This document shows positions 55,401 through 63,325 of a stretch of 64,000 bases of DNA, one piece after another (within the stretch, counting starts at the first letter, position 1; every line of letters starts with the position of its first letter). The translations under genes were made by a program, and so were the position numbers. This DNA is from Cohnella algarum. Lineage in GTDB: Bacteria; Bacillota; Bacilli; Paenibacillales; Paenibacillaceae. The stretch lies in NCBI RefSeq assembly GCF_016937515.1, contig NZ_JAFHKM010000002.1, positions 5,699,001 through 5,763,000 of the forward strand, in the 5' to 3' direction. The notes under the pieces were generated by a model that searched no databases, had not been told where the DNA came from, and saw nothing but the letters and a program-made list of their open reading frames with translations.

Positions 55401-56312
55401 ATGAACGCAAAGCAAGTGCAGCGCTTTGTAATGTCTTACCTGGAAGCAACGGGCAGCGACATTCTGGAAAAAAGCCCGGCGCACGTCGTCGTCCGGCTTT
55501 CGCCCGAAGCGGACCGGGCGCTGACGAACCGGCCGTACTACTGGAGCTTCGTCGACCGCACCGGCGCCGCGCCGGAAACGATGACGTATCGCTGGAGCTT
55601 CGGCCACCCCGCCGAAAAGGAAGCCGGCTCCTCGCCCGCGGACCCGCCCGGAAGCCAGCCCCCGGCGGGCGCCGCCATGCCGGCAATGCCGGCTTCCGGC
55701 CCGCGCGCGATCCCGGAGGACGTCTACTTCGGCTCGCGGCGGCTCGATCAATTTTTCGAATCCGTGCAAAAGGCCGGCCGCTGCGTCACGATGTTTGAGG
55801 AGCCTTCGAAGCGCGCCGCCGTCGGCCCGCTCGGATCGGTCCCTTATACCGCTTGGCTCGGGGCGAATTTCAAGGTCGGCTTCGAATGCGACATGAAGCG
55901 CGAGGAGCTGTTCGGCTGGGGCATCTCGCTTGCGACGGGCGTCATCGACGAAACGTTTCTCGATCGGCTTAGCGAAAAGCGCATGACCCCGCGGCTGCCG
56001 GCCAACGTGCATTTGCTGCCCAACGGGCTTTCGCTGCGCAAAGCGATGTCCCAATTGGAGCACGCGCTGGAACGCAAGCTGAAAACGTACGATTTCGCCT
56101 GGGCGGTCGAAGCCGAGGAACGGAGGGTCGACGAGCTCGACAGGCTCGAATCGTATTACCGGCCGATGATCGAACGCGCGGAGGGCGAGCAGAAGGAAGC
56201 GCTCCAGGCTAGACTCAGGCAGCGGGCCGAAGAAATCGACTGGCAGTATCGCCCGCGCGTAAGTATGTCCGTCATCAATTGCGGCATTTTTCATCTTCCC
56301 GGAATCGGGTAA
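55401..56312 (+). CDS. yqhG: YqhG-family protein
   Basis: 303 residues. VQRFVMSYLEATGSDILEKSPAHVVVRLSPEADRALTNRPYYWSFVDRTGAAPETMTYRW matches the Bacillus YqhG family, here with a Pro/Ala-rich insertion near residues 75-105. Function unknown. Conserved next to the YqhH helicase, so perhaps a partner of it; no membrane segment or catalytic motif is visible. Confidence 0.82.
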   Translation: MNAKQVQRFVMSYLEATGSDILEKSPAHVVVRLSPEADRALTNRPYYWSFVDRTGAAPETMTYRWSFGHPAEKEAGSSPADPPGSQPPAGAAMPAMPASGPRAIPEDVYFGSRRLDQFFESVQKAGRCVTMFEEPSKRAAVGPLGSVPYTAWLGANFKVGFECDMKREELFGWGISLATGVIDETFLDRLSEKRMTPRLPANVHLLPNGLSLRKAMSQLEHALERKLKTYDFAWAVEAEERRVDELDRLESYYRPMIERAEGEQKEALQARLRQRAEEIDWQYRPRVSMSVINCGIFHLPGIG

Positions 56313-56619
56313 AAGGGAAAAACGAGCAGCAATCGACATAACCGTCCCCATTCGGCGAAAAAACGCGGACACCGTTCAACAGCATCGGCGGGGCTTGTCC
56401 GCTAACATGGAAAGTAGGGCTTCGGGGCGCAGCCAGCCCCGCAGGCTTGGGGACATGACGTGGCCAGCATGACTCTGAACCCGGTTGATTCGGGCTTTCC
56501 CCTGCGATTTGGATAGCGGTCGCATTCATAAGGCGGTTCCGATCTGCGCGGTTCGATTGGCGCTTCGGTTGACGGTTCGATCGGTGGTTCCGATTGACTT
56601 TTCGGCGGCAGTTCGGTTA
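56313..56619. other. Intergenic region, no gene supported
   Basis: GC-rich with AGCCCCGCAGGCTTGGGG-type small hairpins; no convincing frame or RNA motif. Confidence 0.4.
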
Positions 56620-56679
56620 GCGGTTCGATTGGCGGTTCGATTGGCGGTTCGATTGGCGGTTCGATTGGCGATTCGATTG
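56620..56679. repeat. 12-bp tandem repeat, five units
   Basis: Four copies of GCGGTTCGATTG and one of GCGATTCGATTG, with diverged relatives for about 50 bp on both sides. The minus strand reads as IEPP repeats, but no ribosome site supports translation. Confidence 0.8.
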
Positions 56680-56734
56680 ACTTTTCGGTCGGCGGTTCGC
56701 CTGCCAATTTCCTGCGCGGTTATCGGATGGTGAC

Positions 56735-56945
56735 GGCGCAGGTCAAAACCTGCAAACCCGCATCCTTTTTAAGCATAACGACCGACTAAGCGCAAAATTC
56801 CTGCGAAAGTGCAGGCTTTACCGGAGCCTATGCCCATTTTCTGCGTGATCGGCCAGAAAAACCTGCATTTTGGCATCAAAATGCTCCATACGCCCACGAT
56901 TTGCAGGAAAAGGCTGACAATTGCAGGATTGTTGCGGACGTCGAC
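56735..56945. repeat. Cluster of short CCTGCA/TGCAGG motifs
   Basis: AACCTGCA (near 56750), TTCCTGCG...GTGCAGG (56792-56814), ACCTGCATTT (56862), TTTGCAGG (56905) and TTGCAGG (56930) occur in 200 bp of noncoding DNA. Possibly degenerate repeats of one family. Confidence 0.4.
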
Positions 56946-56985
56946 GGATTCGATTTTTCTAACCAATACGCCGTTTCGCCTTATG

Positions 56986-57346
56986 AACAAACCTGTTCGT
57001 GTTCTCGGCGTCCGGCTCGATTGGGTCTCGTCCAACGAAAAAGCTGTGCTTGACCTTGCCAACAAACTTATTCGTACTCACATCATCGGCTAGATTGATT
57101 TCTCCAATGAATACGCTGTGCTTCACCTTACCAGCAAACCTGTTCGTACACTCATCATCGGCTAGATTGGATTTCATCCAACGAAAAAAGCCGCTTTTTC
57201 AAACTCGCCGGGCCTGGTTGGATTTTGTCCAACGAAAAACCTGACATAAGCGACTTTTTCGAAAAATCGGTCCGCTTGGTTGGATGATTTCCAGCGTAGG
57301 ATCGAATTTTGTCCGATTTCCCTTTCCTGATTGGATATTTTCCAAC
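56986..57346. repeat. Array 2 of TTGG(A)-N5-(T)CCAA palindromes with about 72-bp units
   Basis: At least six palindromes: near 57020, 57095, 57167-57181, 57217-57233, 57279-57295 and 57329-57346, with a degenerate copy at 57300. The first three sit in direct repeats of 75 and 72 bp beginning AACAAACCTGTTCGT. Same core as array 1 at 12.6 kb. Confidence 0.75.
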
Positions 57347-57384
57347 GTAGCCCCTCATTATCGACGTAGGCAGGTGACGTGCAA

Positions 57385-58530
57385 ATGAAAATCAGCAAAA
57401 TGACGCGCGCCGCAACCGGATGGACGGCCGCCATCGCCCTGCTGTTGGCGGCGAATCTCCCCGCGACGACGGCTTCCGCGGCGGAACTGCCCGCTATAGC
57501 GGCTTCCGCGGGGGATCTCCTCGTGACGGCTGAGCCCGCGGCAGCTTTCCCCGCGGCGGCGGCACCCGCGGCTTCTCCCGCGGCGGCGATCCGCACCTCC
57601 GCCGCGCTTAGCGTCGCCCCGGCGAGCACTGACGGCGCGCCCGGCGCAGCCGCGGCCGCAAGCCTGGCCGCGGCTTCCTTCCGCTCGCCGCCGGACGTGC
57701 GCGCGCTTTCGCTCCGGCCGGCGGCCGAAGGAACGGCAGCGAAGCTTCGGGCCGCGGCGGCGGAATGGATGAACCGGCTGGCGCGGGAGCCGGCGTTCGC
57801 GGAATGGAAAGACGCGACGGCGGAAATCGCGCCGCTCGGTCCGGGAACGCATGCATGGCTCGCCACCGTGAGCAATAACGGCAAGCCGGTCGGCTACATG
57901 GTCATCTACGCCGCCGAAGACGGATCGTACCGGCTCGGCGAATACGGCGCCGGGCCGCAGCCGTTGTTCGACGCGGCCGCGCTGAGGCGCTCGCTGGAGG
58001 AAAACGGGCTCATCACCGCCTCCCAAGCGCGCGCCGAATCATACCGCGCGGTCCGGCATTATTTTCATCCGTTCGCGGCGATGTGGGAAGCGCGCGTCGG
58101 AAGCGAGACCTACTGGCTCGACGCCAAGACCGGCGAACTGCTGCCGATCGGCGTCTCGGGCTGGGACGAGCTGCGGCGCAAGCTGACGGCCGACGCAGCC
58201 TCTTACGTGCCAGGCGCTTCTCCGGATCCGAAAGCGGCTTCCGGCCGTTTCGTCCTTAACGAAACGTTCGATCCTTACGAACGCCTTCCCTGGCTCATGA
58301 ACGAAAGTCCGTTCGACGGAGCGGACGACGCCAAAGTGAAAACCCGCTTGGAGCAGAGCGGCCATTTGCGGTTCGTCGTTTCCCCTTTCGGCGAATCGAT
58401 GCTGTATGCCCAGCCCGTCGTCGGTTATCACCAGTGGTCCCCGCAGCGGCTGGATCTGGCAATCGACATGAACGGGATCCGCTTTATCCCGGCAGATACG
58501 CTGAAGAAACTAGGACTGTTTTATCTATAA
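57385..58530 (+). CDS. Secreted protein of unknown function
   Basis: 381 residues. Signal peptide (about 1-32, AAIALLLAANLPATTASAAE with an AxA-type cleavage site), a 90-residue alanine/proline-rich linker, then a globular region from about 115 with HAWLATVSNNGKPVGYMVIYAAEDGSYRLGEYG, reminiscent of beta-sheet domains of secreted Bacillales proteins, and YWLDAKTGELLPIGVSGWDEL, a PepSY-like strand pair. No catalytic motif recognised. ATG 57385 is used (AGGTGACG upstream). Preceded by palindrome array 2 and followed by the 104-bp tandem array. Confidence 0.7.
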   Translation: MKISKMTRAATGWTAAIALLLAANLPATTASAAELPAIAASAGDLLVTAEPAAAFPAAAAPAASPAAAIRTSAALSVAPASTDGAPGAAAAASLAAASFRSPPDVRALSLRPAAEGTAAKLRAAAAEWMNRLAREPAFAEWKDATAEIAPLGPGTHAWLATVSNNGKPVGYMVIYAAEDGSYRLGEYGAGPQPLFDAAALRRSLEENGLITASQARAESYRAVRHYFHPFAAMWEARVGSETYWLDAKTGELLPIGVSGWDELRRKLTADAASYVPGASPDPKAASGRFVLNETFDPYERLPWLMNESPFDGADDAKVKTRLEQSGHLRFVVSPFGESMLYAQPVVGYHQWSPQRLDLAIDMNGIRFIPADTLKKLGLFYL

Positions 58531-58565
58531 TAAAAAACGCTGTCCGTTATATGAAGAGGGTGTAA

Positions 58566-58952
58566 GGTGAGCCATTTTTACTAAGCAGCTTACGGAAGGG
58601 TGTGCTTGGCGGGTTGAGATGAGTCGCCACGACTCAACCGGATCGACAGCAGGCGGGCGATGGCGGCGAGATGAGTCATTTTTACTCAACTGCTTACGGA
58701 TGCGTGCGCTTGGCAGGTTGAGATGAGTCGCCACGACTCAACCGGATCGGCAGCGGGCGCGCGATGGCGGCGAGATGAGTCATTTTTACTCAAATACGTA
58801 CGGATGCGTGCGCTTGGCGGGTTGAGATGAGTCGCCACGACTCAACCGTACCGGCAGCGGGCGCGCGATGGCGGCGACATGAGTCATTTTTACTCAACTG
58901 CTTACGGAAGCGTGCGCTTGGCCAGTTGAGATGAGTCGCCACGACTCAACCG
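58566..58952. repeat. 104-bp tandem repeat, four units
   Basis: Units start at 58566, 58670, 58774 and 58878, a constant period of 104 bp; the first is the most diverged and the last truncated at its end. Each unit has two dyads: TGAGT-N7-ACTCA, and TGAGTCG-CCA-CGACTCA overlapped by GTTGAG...CTCAAC. Lies between a secreted-protein gene and yqzE; no cas genes or unique spacers. Confidence 0.9.
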
Positions 58953-59061
58953 ATCGCGGAGGGGCCGAGCCGTCGGCGAGCGGTGCGCCTGTGCCGCGTA
59001 AGCTTGCGTTGAGCGCTTTCACGCCGTGAAGAATTAAACTTCCTTAACTGCAAACAAGTTA

Positions 59062-59116
59062 AACAAGCCGCGGCGCTCCCGATTCACGAACCGGGAACGT
59101 GCGGCTTGTTTTTTTT
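59062..59116. terminator. Terminator-like hairpin at the end of yqzE
   Basis: AACAAGCCGC (59062-59071) pairs with GCGGCTTGTT (59101-59110), followed by TTTTTT on the plus strand; on the minus strand the tail is TAACTTGTT. It overlaps the yqzE stop region. Confidence 0.6.
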
Positions 59117-59293
59117 CCGCTCCTGCCACCATAACTGAACGCCTACCGCGAGCAATCCGAACCAGCGGACGCCCCAAGGCTCGCGCGCCTGCTTCCGGCG
59201 CTGCTTTTGCTCTTTTTTGCTTTCCGCCGGAGTCGTCAAATATGCCGCAAACCGGTTGGTCAGCAGCTTCAGCCATTCCAATCCGTCGCCCAT
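59084..59293 (-). CDS. yqzE: YqzE-family small protein
   Basis: 69 residues, highly basic in the middle (ESKKEQKQRRKQAREPWGVRWFG) with a hydrophobic GLLAVGVQLWW stretch and KKNKP tail, matching the small YqzE proteins of Bacillales, which are encoded near yqhG. GGAGGCGGATGGA precedes the ATG. Function unknown; possibly membrane-associated. Confidence 0.75.
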   Translation of the reverse strand: MGDGLEWLKLLTNRFAAYLTTPAESKKEQKQRRKQAREPWGVRWFGLLAVGVQLWWQERKKNKPHVPGS

Positions 59294-59441
59294 TCCATCC
59301 GCCTCCTTGTCGGCTCACTGCCTATAGGATGCCCCGCCGGAGACGTTTCCAAACGGCCAGAGTTTTACGCGAACCTGCATGAGAGCCACCTTCCCGAGCC
59401 AATCTAGAAAAAGCAAACCGCTAACGAAGGAAGGAAAAGCG

Positions 59442-60266
59442 ATGAGGTCGTCCATGAACCGCGCGCTCCGAGCCGCCTTATCGGCGGCGTTTGCGCTCCT
59501 GCTTCTGTATTCGCCGGCCGCGGCTGCCGGCGCGAAAGACAGCGTGCCTTCGGCCGGGCTCACGACCGGCGCGAAAGACAGCGTGCCCGCCGCCGGGCCC
59601 ATGGCCGGCGCAAAAGGCGGCCTGCCCCCGGCCGGGCCCGAGGGCGCAGGCGTCCCCGCGCGCGGGCTTTTGCCGCATTCGCTGCCCGCCGCGGACGTGC
59701 TGATCGATGCCGGACACGGCGGCATCGATTCCGGAACGCATTACAAAGAGGTAATGGAAAAGGATATCAACCTTGCCATCGCGCGCAAGCTTTACTTGAT
59801 TTTGCGCAGCCACGGCGTGCGCGCCGTCCTGAACCGGACCGGCGATTATGCGCTGAGCGACGAAAACCGCTGGCACCGCGCTTCGCGCCACAGCCGGGAT
59901 TTGTCCCAGCGCGGCAGCTTGACCGAGGAAATCGAGGCGCGAACGTTCGTCAGCATTCACGTCAATTGGTCGCCGAAAGGCAGCAAGCGCGGCCCTCTCG
60001 TCATTCACCAGAAAGAAGGCCGAAGCGCCCTGCTCGCTTCGTTCATCCAGCAGTCGCTGAACCGTCAGCAAAACACGAAAAGACTCCCGCAGGCGGGAGG
60101 CAAATATTACGTGCTGAACCGGATTCGGGTGCCGAGCGTCATCGTCGAAACGGGCTTCCTGAACCATGCGGGCGACCGGGCGATGCTAACGAGCTCGCAC
60201 GGGCAAACCCGGGTGGCGGCGGCCATAGCCGAAGGCATTTTCGCTTATCGCTGCGTGACTACTTGA
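59442..60266 (+). CDS. N-acetylmuramoyl-L-alanine amidase (CwlD/Amidase_3-like)
   Basis: 274 residues. Signal peptide (about 1-28), then an alanine/glycine/proline linker with imperfect GAKDSVPAAGP repeats (30-70), then an Amidase_3 zinc hydrolase domain: VLIDAGHGGIDSGT (about 87-100, first zinc ligand), EKDINLAIARKLYLIL with the glutamate, TFVSIHVNWSP and VPSVIVETGFLNHAGD with the catalytic glutamate. Cleaves the amide between muramic acid and the stem peptide, probably in cortex or septum remodelling (CwlD-like). Its stop overlaps the desR stop on the other strand by eight bases. Confidence 0.9.
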   Translation: MRSSMNRALRAALSAAFALLLLYSPAAAAGAKDSVPSAGLTTGAKDSVPAAGPMAGAKGGLPPAGPEGAGVPARGLLPHSLPAADVLIDAGHGGIDSGTHYKEVMEKDINLAIARKLYLILRSHGVRAVLNRTGDYALSDENRWHRASRHSRDLSQRGSLTEEIEARTFVSIHVNWSPKGSKRGPLVIHQKEGRSALLASFIQQSLNRQQNTKRLPQAGGKYYVLNRIRVPSVIVETGFLNHAGDRAMLTSSHGQTRVAAAIAEGIFAYRCVTT

Positions 60267-60858
60267 ACCAGCCCTTCTCCTTGAACCGAGTGATAGCTTC
60301 GATCCGGTTGCTGACGCCCAGCTTGTCCAAAATGACCGAAATGTAGTTTCGCACGGTTCCGGTCGTAATGTACAGCTGGCTGGCGATTTCCTTCGTGTTT
60401 TTGCCGTCCGCGATCAGTCCGAGCACCCGCTTCTCCTGCTCGGTGAGCGGATTTTCTTCGCCGTACACCTCGTCCATCAGCTCCGGCGCGAAAATCCGCT
60501 GACCGGCCATCACCTGCCGGATCGAATTCGCCAGCTCCTCGCTCGGGCTGTCCTTCAGCAGATAAGCCGAGACGCCGGCTTTCAGCGCCCGGTTGAAGTA
60601 TCCCGCGCGGGCGAAAGTGGTCAAGATCATCACCTTGCAGCCCGTGCCTTTCAGCTCCTCCGCCGCTTCCAGCCCGCTTTTGACCGGCATTTCGATGTCC
60701 ATGATGCAGACGTCGGGCCGATGAAGCCGGGCCAGGGCGACGGCTTCCTCGCCGTTGGCGGCCCGGCCGACGACGCGCATATCCTCCTCGAGCTCGAGCA
60801 ATGAAGCGAGAGCTCCCAGCAGCATCCGCTGATCTTCCGCAATGATCAAGGAAATCAT
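60259..60858 (-). CDS. desR: Response regulator, NarL/LuxR type (DesR-like)
   Basis: 199 residues: receiver (about 1-118; CIMDIEMPVKSG holds the phosphoacceptor aspartate) and LuxR HTH (about 138-195; LTEQEKRVLGLIADGKNTKEIASQLYITTGTVRNYISVILDKLG). Next to a DesK-like kinase and a Des-type desaturase, so it most likely switches on the desaturase in the cold, as in Bacillus subtilis. The ATG overlaps the kinase stop by four bases. Confidence 0.92.
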   Translation of the reverse strand: MISLIIAEDQRMLLGALASLLELEEDMRVVGRAANGEEAVALARLHRPDVCIMDIEMPVKSGLEAAEELKGTGCKVMILTTFARAGYFNRALKAGVSAYLLKDSPSEELANSIRQVMAGQRIFAPELMDEVYGEENPLTEQEKRVLGLIADGKNTKEIASQLYITTGTVRNYISVILDKLGVSNRIEAITRFKEKGWFK

Positions 60859-62006
60859 GGCAAATCGTCCTCCTTCCCCGCGCCGGCCTGTCTCGTCAGG
60901 TTCGGCACTTTGATGATTAACGCGGCTCCGTTTCCCTGGCTCGATATAATCTCCAGGCTGCCGTTGACGAATTCGAGCCTTTCCGCCATTCCCCGCAAGC
61001 CATTGCCGCGGGCGCGGCCCTCTTTCCCGGTAAATCCGATCCCGTCATCCGTTACCCGGATCGTAAGCTCCGTCGGCGAAGGCTCGATATCGACGGAGCA
61101 GATGTCGGCGCGGCTGTGCTTGACGACGTTCGTGACCGCTTCCTTGAGACACATGGCCGCAACGTTTTCGTTCAGCATCGATATCGTATTCAAGTAAGGC
61201 TCGCCCGTCAGCCTGAATTCGATATGGGCCGCGGACAAAATCTGCTTCACCCGAAAGATTTCGTCGGACAGGCGCGAGCCGCGCATCTCCGTCACCAGCT
61301 CCCGGACTTCCTTAAGCGCGGTTCGGGCCGTCTGGCGGACATCCGCCAGCTCCGCCTGCGCGCGCCGCGGGTCCGCGTCGATCAGCTTGCCGGCGAGGTC
61401 GATTTTCAGCCCGATAAGCGACAGCTTCTGGCCGAGCGTATCGTGCAAATCCCGCGCGATCCGCTGCCGCTCCTCCTGCTTGACGAGCTCGGCGATCCGC
61501 TTGTTCGCGTCCTCCAGCTGCACTTGCAGCTGTCCGCGTTTATTCCGGTAATACGTGCTGAACGGCAGCAAAATGACGGCGACGAGACAGACGAACATAA
61601 ACGGAAACTGGTTGAGAAACACCTGCTTCGATACGAAAATGCCGAAATTGACGCTGACGAACGTCGACAGCAGATGAATCGAGTACAGCGTAAAGAAACC
61701 GACCCTGTTTTGAATGTTGCCGATAAAAAAGGCGAGAAAAATCGAAAAATAAACGTAGCCGTACGCCATCGTCATCACGATCGAAATCACGATCTGGATG
61801 CTGGTCCAGAAATAGACCCACCATCCCTTGGTGACGAAGGACATCATGTAGCAGCCGAAAAAAAGAAAAATCATGACGATGCCGACAGCAATTTCGTACG
61901 GAGACGACGAGCGCAAAATGAAATAAAACGGCAGAATACAGAACACAACCCAAACATATGGGCTAAGTCCTGTATTCCTCGTGAAAATCTGGTACCATTT
62001 CTGCAT
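60855..62006 (-). CDS. desK: Sensor histidine kinase (DesK-like)
   Basis: 383 residues. Five or so membrane segments (about 15-150), then HisKA_3 dimerisation with RIARDLHDTLGQKLSLIGLKI (phosphoacceptor histidine) and an ATPase domain with EAVTNVVKHSRA, VTDDGIGF and GNGLRGMAERLE. This is the membrane-thickness sensor architecture of DesK. ATG with AAAGGTGG upstream. Confidence 0.93.
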   Translation of the reverse strand: MQKWYQIFTRNTGLSPYVWVVFCILPFYFILRSSSPYEIAVGIVMIFLFFGCYMMSFVTKGWWVYFWTSIQIVISIVMTMAYGYVYFSIFLAFFIGNIQNRVGFFTLYSIHLLSTFVSVNFGIFVSKQVFLNQFPFMFVCLVAVILLPFSTYYRNKRGQLQVQLEDANKRIAELVKQEERQRIARDLHDTLGQKLSLIGLKIDLAGKLIDADPRRAQAELADVRQTARTALKEVRELVTEMRGSRLSDEIFRVKQILSAAHIEFRLTGEPYLNTISMLNENVAAMCLKEAVTNVVKHSRADICSVDIEPSPTELTIRVTDDGIGFTGKEGRARGNGLRGMAERLEFVNGSLEIISSQGNGAALIIKVPNLTRQAGAGKEDDLP

Positions 62007-62123
62007 GACGGCCCACCTTTGTGCCGGATGTCCGCTAGCCGGTCGCTCCTATTTTACCATATCCCGATTCCGCCGGGCCATCGAAGGCATCCGCCCCTTT
62101 GGCGCCGGGAGCTCTTTCTCCCG

Positions 62124-63140
62124 CTATGCGGCGGCGTCGGGCCGGGCCGGACGGTTTCGCCACGCCTTGAAGCTGACGAACGTTTCCGCTTCTTCGTCCC
62201 ACAGGTGAAACCGGAGCGACTGCAGGCTCGTGCGCAGCGTAATCGTCGTAGCCTTGTGCAGCGGAGGCGTCGCGTTGTGCGCCTCTTCCAAATAATAATT
62301 GGGCACCCTCGGATTCAAATGATGCACGTGATGATAGCCGATATTGCCCGTAATCCATTGAAGCGGCTTCGGAAGCTTGTAGAAGGAACTGCCTTCGACG
62401 GCGGCTTTCACATAGCTCCATTCGTCGTCATGCTCGTAGTACGATTCCTCGAATTGGTGTTGAACGTAAAACAGCCAAATGCCGAGCGAGCCGGAGACGA
62501 AAAAAACCGGCGCCTGCACGAGCAGGAACGCTTCCCAGCCGAGCGCCCACATGAGCAGCGCGTAAAGCGAGACGAGCGCGATATTGGTGACGTACGTGCT
62601 GATGCGCTCCTTGCGCTTCGCTCCTTTGCGGTTGAAGCGGTATTGGATCAGAAACAGCGCGATCGGGCCGAGGCCGAACAGGACGACAGGATTCCGGTAC
62701 AGCCGGTAGGCGAGGCGGCGAATCCGGGAAGCCGCGGCGTACTCGTTCACCGTCATGACCCAAATATCGCCGATGCCCCGCTTTTCCAGATTGCCGCTCG
62801 TCGCATGGTGGATCGCGTGGGTGTTTTTCCATTGTTCGTAAGGGCAGAGCGTAATGACGCCGGCGATCGTTCCGACGATATCGTTGGCACGCCGGCTTTT
62901 GAAAAACGATTGATGGCAGCAATCGTGAAAAATAATGAACAAACGGATGACGAATCCGGCAGCCGCAATCGCGAAAACGAGCGTCAGCCAGTAGGAGACG
63001 GACAGGCTCAGGTAGGCGGCCGTCCACAGCAGCAGCAGCGGCACCGTCGTATTGAATAGCTGACTCGCGCTTTTTCGCTTGTCGGTTTTCTCGAAAACGG
63101 CGACTTCTTTTCTCAAGCTTGCTTGCTTGGCTTTCATCAT
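62124..63140 (-). CDS. des: Membrane fatty acid desaturase
   Basis: 338 residues. Histidine boxes HDCCHQSF (about 75-82), HAIHHA (about 110-115) and HVHHLNP (near 275) supply the di-iron ligands; four or more membrane helices. Introduces a double bond into membrane phospholipid acyl chains, raising fluidity in the cold. ATG 63140 has AGGAGG nine bases upstream. Forms an operon-like block with desK and desR, and two dyads lie upstream. Confidence 0.93.
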   Translation of the reverse strand: MMKAKQASLRKEVAVFEKTDKRKSASQLFNTTVPLLLLWTAAYLSLSVSYWLTLVFAIAAAGFVIRLFIIFHDCCHQSFFKSRRANDIVGTIAGVITLCPYEQWKNTHAIHHATSGNLEKRGIGDIWVMTVNEYAAASRIRRLAYRLYRNPVVLFGLGPIALFLIQYRFNRKGAKRKERISTYVTNIALVSLYALLMWALGWEAFLLVQAPVFFVSGSLGIWLFYVQHQFEESYYEHDDEWSYVKAAVEGSSFYKLPKPLQWITGNIGYHHVHHLNPRVPNYYLEEAHNATPPLHKATTITLRTSLQSLRFHLWDEEAETFVSFKAWRNRPARPDAAA

Positions 63141-63224
63141 CGTACGATTCCTCCTCGTCAAAACGCGGGTCCCCGCGCGACGCGTCTATATTCTTATCGT
63201 AAGGAATCGGGCGTCGTCGTTGTA

Positions 63225-63261
63225 GTCATAAACGTCAGGAGACGGGGATGACAAATGTCAT
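63225..63261 (-). promoter_or_regulatory. Putative DesR-binding dyads upstream of des
   Basis: ATGACA-TT-TGTCAT (63261-63248, perfect palindrome) and the related CTGACGTTTATGAC (63238-63225), two same-orientation copies about 23 bp apart, resembling the paired DesR sites of des promoters. The assignment rests on position and symmetry. Confidence 0.55.
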
Positions 63262-63282
63262 GGTTCGCCGGGCGCGCCCGGC

Positions 63283-63305
63283 AAAAAAAGGCGCCCGGAG
63301 GCGCC
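63283..63305 (-). terminator. Terminator of the YibQ-type gene
   Basis: GGCGCC-TCCG-GGCGCC stem followed by seven T on the minus strand, separating this gene from des. Confidence 0.8.
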
Positions 63306-63325
63306 CTCAGCCGGCCATATCGCTG

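Noticed and set aside
56402..56707. Minus-strand frame with IEPP repeats
   Set aside because: Created by the 12-bp repeat; no plausible ribosome site and no conserved part.
58566..58952. Possible CRISPR array
   Set aside because: Period is 104 bp with no unique spacers; the whole unit repeats. No cas genes nearby.
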